Assembly: GCF_004364245.1 (NCBI RefSeq)
Contig: NZ_SOAV01000005.1
Span: 186,001-250,000 of the forward strand
Reading direction: 5' to 3'
Length of the DNA: 64,000 bases
From: Streptomyces sp. BK208
GTDB lineage: Bacteria > Actinomycetota > Actinomycetes > Streptomycetales > Streptomycetaceae
Part shown: one piece after another, positions 61,242 to 64,000 of the stretch
Layout of the letters: each line of letters begins with the position of its first letter
Numbering within the stretch: the first letter of the stretch is position 1
Program-made: the position numbers and the translations under genes
The notes under the pieces: model-generated
Databases searched by the model: none
What the model was told of the DNA's origin: nothing
Seen by the model: only the letters and a program-made list of their open reading frames with translations

Positions 61242-63446
61242 GTGACAGCAGCAACGCACTCCACCCTCTTCCCGCAGGTACCGGACTCGGCCGACGCGGT
61301 GCTCGAAGGGCTCGACCCCGAGCAGCGCGAGGTGGCGACCGCCCTGCGCGGTCCGGTGTGCGTGCTGGCGGGAGCCGGTACGGGCAAGACCAGGGCGATC
61401 ACTCACCGCATCGCCTACGGGGTGCGCGCCGGCATCCTCCAGCCCTCCAGCGTGCTCGCCGTCACCTTCACCAACCGCGCGGCCGGGGAGATGCGCGGCC
61501 GTCTGCGCCAGCTCGGCGCCGCCGGTGTCCAGGCCCGCACCTTCCACTCGGCGGCGCTGCGGCAGCTCCAGTACTTCTGGCCGAAAGCGATCGGTGGCTC
61601 CCTGCCGAGGCTCGTGGACCGCAAGATCCAGCTCGTCGCCGACGCGGCCGCCGCCTGCCGCGTCCGCCTCGACCGGGGCGAGCTGCGTGACGTCACCGCG
61701 GAGATCGAGTGGTCCAAGGTGACCCAGACCGTCCCCGCCGACTACGCCCCGGCGGCGGCCAAGGCCGGCCGTGCGGCTCCCCGGGACCCGGCGGAGATCG
61801 CGCAGCTGTACGCGGCCTACGAGGACCTCAAGCGCGCACGCTCCGTCATCGACTTCGAGGACGTGCTGCTGCTGACGGTGGCCGTCCTCCAGGACCGGCA
61901 CGATGTCGCCGAGCAGGTCCGCGCCCAGTACCAGCACTTCGTGGTCGACGAGTACCAGGACGTCAGCCCCCTGCAGCAGCGGCTGCTCGAGCTGTGGCTC
62001 GGCGACCGCGACGACCTGTGCGTGGTCGGCGACGCCAGCCAGACCATCTATTCGTTCACGGGAGCAACCCCCGACCACCTGCTCGACTTCCGCAGCCGCC
62101 ACCCCGGAGCCACCGTCGTCAAGCTGGTCCGCGACTACCGGTCGACCCCCCAGGTCGTCCACCTGGCCAACGGGCTGCTCGCCCAGGCCCGGGGCCGGGC
62201 CGCCGATCACCGCCTGGAGCTGGTCTCCCAGCGTCCCGCGGGCACCGAGCCCGTCTACACCGAGTACACCGACGAACCGGCCGAGGCCGAGGGTGCGGCA
62301 CGCCGTATCCGCGAGCTCATCGACTCGGGTGTCCCGGCCGCCGAGATCGCGGTCCTGTTCCGTACCAATTCCCAGTCGGAGACCTACGAGCAGGCGCTCG
62401 CCGACGCCGGGGTCCCGTACCAGCTGCGGGGCGCGGAGCGCTTCTTCGACCGGCCCGAGGTGCGCAAGGCCGGCAGTGCCCTGCGGGCCGCGGCCCGCTT
62501 CGGTGGCAACGACTCGCTCCTCGACGACGTCGTCGACCTGCCCTCGCAGGTGCGCGCGGTGCTGTCCGGGGAGGGCTGGACGACCGAGCCGCCGGCCGGG
62601 TCGGGCGCCGTCCGCGAGCGCTGGGAGTCGCTGGCCGCCCTGGTCAGCCTGGCCCAGGACTTCGCCGCCGCCAGAGCCGGAGCCACGCTGGGCGATCTCG
62701 TCGTGGAGCTCGACGAGCGGGCGGGTGCCCAGCACGCCCCGACGGTGCAGGGCGTCACCCTCGCCTCCCTGCACTCGGCCAAGGGACTGGAGTGGGACGT
62801 CGTGTTCCTGGTCGGTGTCGCCGAGGGCATGATGCCGATCACCTACGCAAAGACCGACGAGCAGATCGAGGAGGAGCGTCGCCTCCTCTACGTCGGTGTC
62901 ACCCGCGCGCGTGAACGCCTGCACCTGTCCTGGGCGCTGGCCCGGTCGCCCGGTGGCAGGCCGAGCCGCAGGCCCAGCCGCTTCCTGAAGGGGCTGCGGC
63001 CCGGTTCGGGCACGGTCGGCGGGCGAGTGGCCGCCGGGGGAGCCGGCGGGGTGGAGCGCGGCTTCCCCAGCGGTGGTGCTGCCGCGGTCGCCGCGCCGAG
63101 ACGGACCGGTCGGACGCCGGCCCGCTGCCGGGTCTGCGGGCGCACGCTCACCGACGCGGGCGAGATGAAACTGATGCGCTGCGAGGGCTGCCCGTCCGAC
63201 ATGGACGAAGGCGTCTACGAGCGGCTGCGCGAGTGGCGGGCGGTGCAGGCGGAACGCAGTGGGCAGCCCGCGTTCTGCGTCTTCACCGACAAGACTCTGA
63301 TGGCGATCGCCGAGTCCGTCCCGGACGACGAGCGGGAGCTGGCCCGGATCCCGGGAGTCGGGGCGCGCAAGCTGAACCGCTACGGAGCCGACGTGCTGGC
63401 CATCTGTGCAGGCCAGGAGGGAGTGGGGCTTGACGAGGACGACTGA
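61242..63446 (+). CDS. uvrD2: UvrD2 helicase with tetra-Cys and HRDC domains
   Basis: The 734-residue superfamily 1 helicase has GAGTGKTR (44-51), TFHSAALRQL, DEYQDVSPLQ, VGDASQTIYSFTGA, LHSAKGLEWD and VGVTRARERL. The C-terminal CRVCGRTLTD-CEGC zinc-type cysteines (about 629-651) and an HRDC domain (FCVFTDKTLMAIAE, then IPGVGARKLNRYG) are typical of actinobacterial UvrD2. It unwinds DNA 3' to 5' in repair or replication. GTG 61242 is chosen by homology; the in-frame upstream start at 61155 is not supported. A CAGCAT element sits seven bases upstream, again the leaderless spacing. Confidence 0.93.
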   Translation: MTAATHSTLFPQVPDSADAVLEGLDPEQREVATALRGPVCVLAGAGTGKTRAITHRIAYGVRAGILQPSSVLAVTFTNRAAGEMRGRLRQLGAAGVQARTFHSAALRQLQYFWPKAIGGSLPRLVDRKIQLVADAAAACRVRLDRGELRDVTAEIEWSKVTQTVPADYAPAAAKAGRAAPRDPAEIAQLYAAYEDLKRARSVIDFEDVLLLTVAVLQDRHDVAEQVRAQYQHFVVDEYQDVSPLQQRLLELWLGDRDDLCVVGDASQTIYSFTGATPDHLLDFRSRHPGATVVKLVRDYRSTPQVVHLANGLLAQARGRAADHRLELVSQRPAGTEPVYTEYTDEPAEAEGAARRIRELIDSGVPAAEIAVLFRTNSQSETYEQALADAGVPYQLRGAERFFDRPEVRKAGSALRAAARFGGNDSLLDDVVDLPSQVRAVLSGEGWTTEPPAGSGAVRERWESLAALVSLAQDFAAARAGATLGDLVVELDERAGAQHAPTVQGVTLASLHSAKGLEWDVVFLVGVAEGMMPITYAKTDEQIEEERRLLYVGVTRARERLHLSWALARSPGGRPSRRPSRFLKGLRPGSGTVGGRVAAGGAGGVERGFPSGGAAAVAAPRRTGRTPARCRVCGRTLTDAGEMKLMRCEGCPSDMDEGVYERLREWRAVQAERSGQPAFCVFTDKTLMAIAESVPDDERELARIPGVGARKLNRYGADVLAICAGQEGVGLDEDD

Positions 63447-63459
63447 TGCGAACTCGTCG

Positions 63460-63499
63460 AAAAAATAGTTTGCGCATGCCCCGGGAATCCCCATAGGTT
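63460..63499 (+). promoter_or_regulatory. WhiB7/WblC-type promoter with A/T block
   Basis: AAAAAAT (63460-63466), three bases, -35 TTGCGC (63470-63475), 18-base spacer, -10 TAGGTT (63494-63499). An A/T block three bases upstream of the -35 is the known recognition element of WhiB7/WblC with the housekeeping sigma factor. Autoregulation of the expected downstream wblC gene follows. Confidence 0.7.
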
Positions 63500-63610
63500 C
63501 TTGGTCACGGGAACAGCGGCCTTCCCGGAGGCCCTGAATCCGTGCTGTACTTGCATATCCGCGGACTGGTTCGTCCCAGTCCCCCGAGACGCCGAGAGGA
63601 GGCGAGCCCA

Positions 63611-63943
63611 GTGATCAGCATCGAGACCAGCTTCGTTGTCAGCTCCACCGCCAAAATGACCGATTGCTCGGCCGTCTCCCTGTGCATGCTCGGCGCTTCT
63701 CTCCCCGGCACCGGTCTGTCCGGCATTCGTGCCGTGCGTCCGGCTGCCGCCGCCGCTGCTCCTGCGGGCCTTCCCGTCCGCGAGCGCAATGAGCGACCGA
63801 CCAAGGCACTGGAAGCAGCAGTAGCGGCGCAGGCTCAGGCCTATGCCTTTACCGCGACCGGTGCCGGATTCCGGAAGCAGACGACGCAGCACCACCTGAT
63901 GTGGGCCTTCCGTGGGCCAGAACCCTGGAGTGATCCAGCCTGA
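63611..63943 (+). CDS. Leader ORF of the probable wblC transcript
   Basis: GTG 63611 follows AGGAGG at 8 bases. The 110-residue frame begins MISIETSFVVSSTAKMTDCS and contains a run of Ala (RPAAAAAAPAG) and a charged middle part, ending in EPWSDPA. There is no domain match by eye. Its position, between a WhiB7-type promoter and a terminator-like stem, is that of the upstream ORF that senses slow translation in whiB7/wblC regulation. The stop codon lies inside a hairpin (63938-63956). Confidence 0.65.
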   Translation: MISIETSFVVSSTAKMTDCSAVSLCMLGASLPGTGLSGIRAVRPAAAAAAPAGLPVRERNERPTKALEAAVAAQAQAYAFTATGAGFRKQTTQHHLMWAFRGPEPWSDPA

Positions 63944-63956
63944 TCGTCGATCAGGC
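63938..63956 (+). promoter_or_regulatory. Hairpin spanning the leader ORF stop codon
   Basis: GCCTGATC (63938-63945), loop GTC, GATCAGGC (63949-63956). The TGA stop is in the left arm, so a ribosome there would melt the stem and could alter folding of the next stem. Confidence 0.55.
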
Positions 63957-63967
63957 CGGCGCCTTCA

Positions 63968-64000
63968 GGGCCGCGGAACCCCACCCGGGATCCGCGGCCC
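63968..64000 (+). terminator. Probable attenuator stem of wblC, at the window edge
   Basis: GGGCCGCGGA (63968-63977) pairs perfectly with TCCGCGGCCC (63991-64000) around a 13-base loop. The stem ends exactly at the window edge, so a following U-run cannot be seen. Its place 25 bases after the leader ORF fits transcription attenuation. Confidence 0.6.

Overview
The window is a stretch of high-GC actinobacterial core chromosome, almost certainly from a Streptomyces. Codon third positions are strongly G/C-biased, GTG starts and 4-bp GTGA/ATGA overlaps are common, and the gene order matches the part of the S. coelicolor chromosome that runs from dapE to wblC. I see no integrase, transposase, phage block, CRISPR array or antibiotic cluster. 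Non-coding surprises are limited to one MITE-like repeat, one tRNA and several regulatory sites.

Left part (1-17.3 kb): the end of dapC, two secreted or membrane proteins, dapE, a LOG-family protein, folP2, a DivIVA-like membrane protein, the 3-methyladenine glycosylase tag, a PaaG-like crotonase, a DUF3117 protein, an O-methyltransferase, then the envelope-stress block sigE, anti-sigma factor, HtrA-like protease and tatB, followed by mrp, a DUF1003 protein and an MgtE_N/CBS protein. This is the same order as the dapE-folP2-tag-sigE-rseA-htrA-tatB-mrp region of Mycobacterium tuberculosis.

Middle (17.3-36.4 kb): mostly housekeeping and poorly known genes. They are a lipoprotein, corA, an Sufu-like protein, an MFS exporter under an operator-like palindrome, PHP and MarC proteins, an NYN protein, a DEAD-box RNA helicase with a long repetitive basic tail, a ferritin-like protein, DUF3107, TetR, an alpha/beta hydrolase and a DUF3152 metalloprotease-like protein. 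From the helicase onward this matches a second mycobacterial block (rhlE to whiB7).

36.6-42.1 kb holds a tightly coupled operon: a PelF-type glycosyltransferase, a polytopic membrane protein, two mini-ORFs, a sugar-nucleotide epimerase and a spherulin-4 (GH135-like) protein. The composition suggests an amino-sugar exopolysaccharide of the Pel/galactosaminogalactan type. This is the most interesting poorly described system in the window.

Right part (42.1-64 kb): moeZ, a tRNA-Trp-like gene, two paralogous lipoprotein peptidases, a flippase-like/kinase-like membrane fusion, and a DNA-repair block (alkyltransferase-like protein, adnA, adnB, an M20 peptidase, nudC, mycoredoxin, uvrD2). The repair genes carry matches to the PafBC (RecA-NDp) damage promoter; the one before adnB is a full match. 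The window ends inside the leader of what should be wblC/whiB7, with a WhiB7-type promoter, an upstream ORF and a 10-bp terminator-like stem on the last bases.
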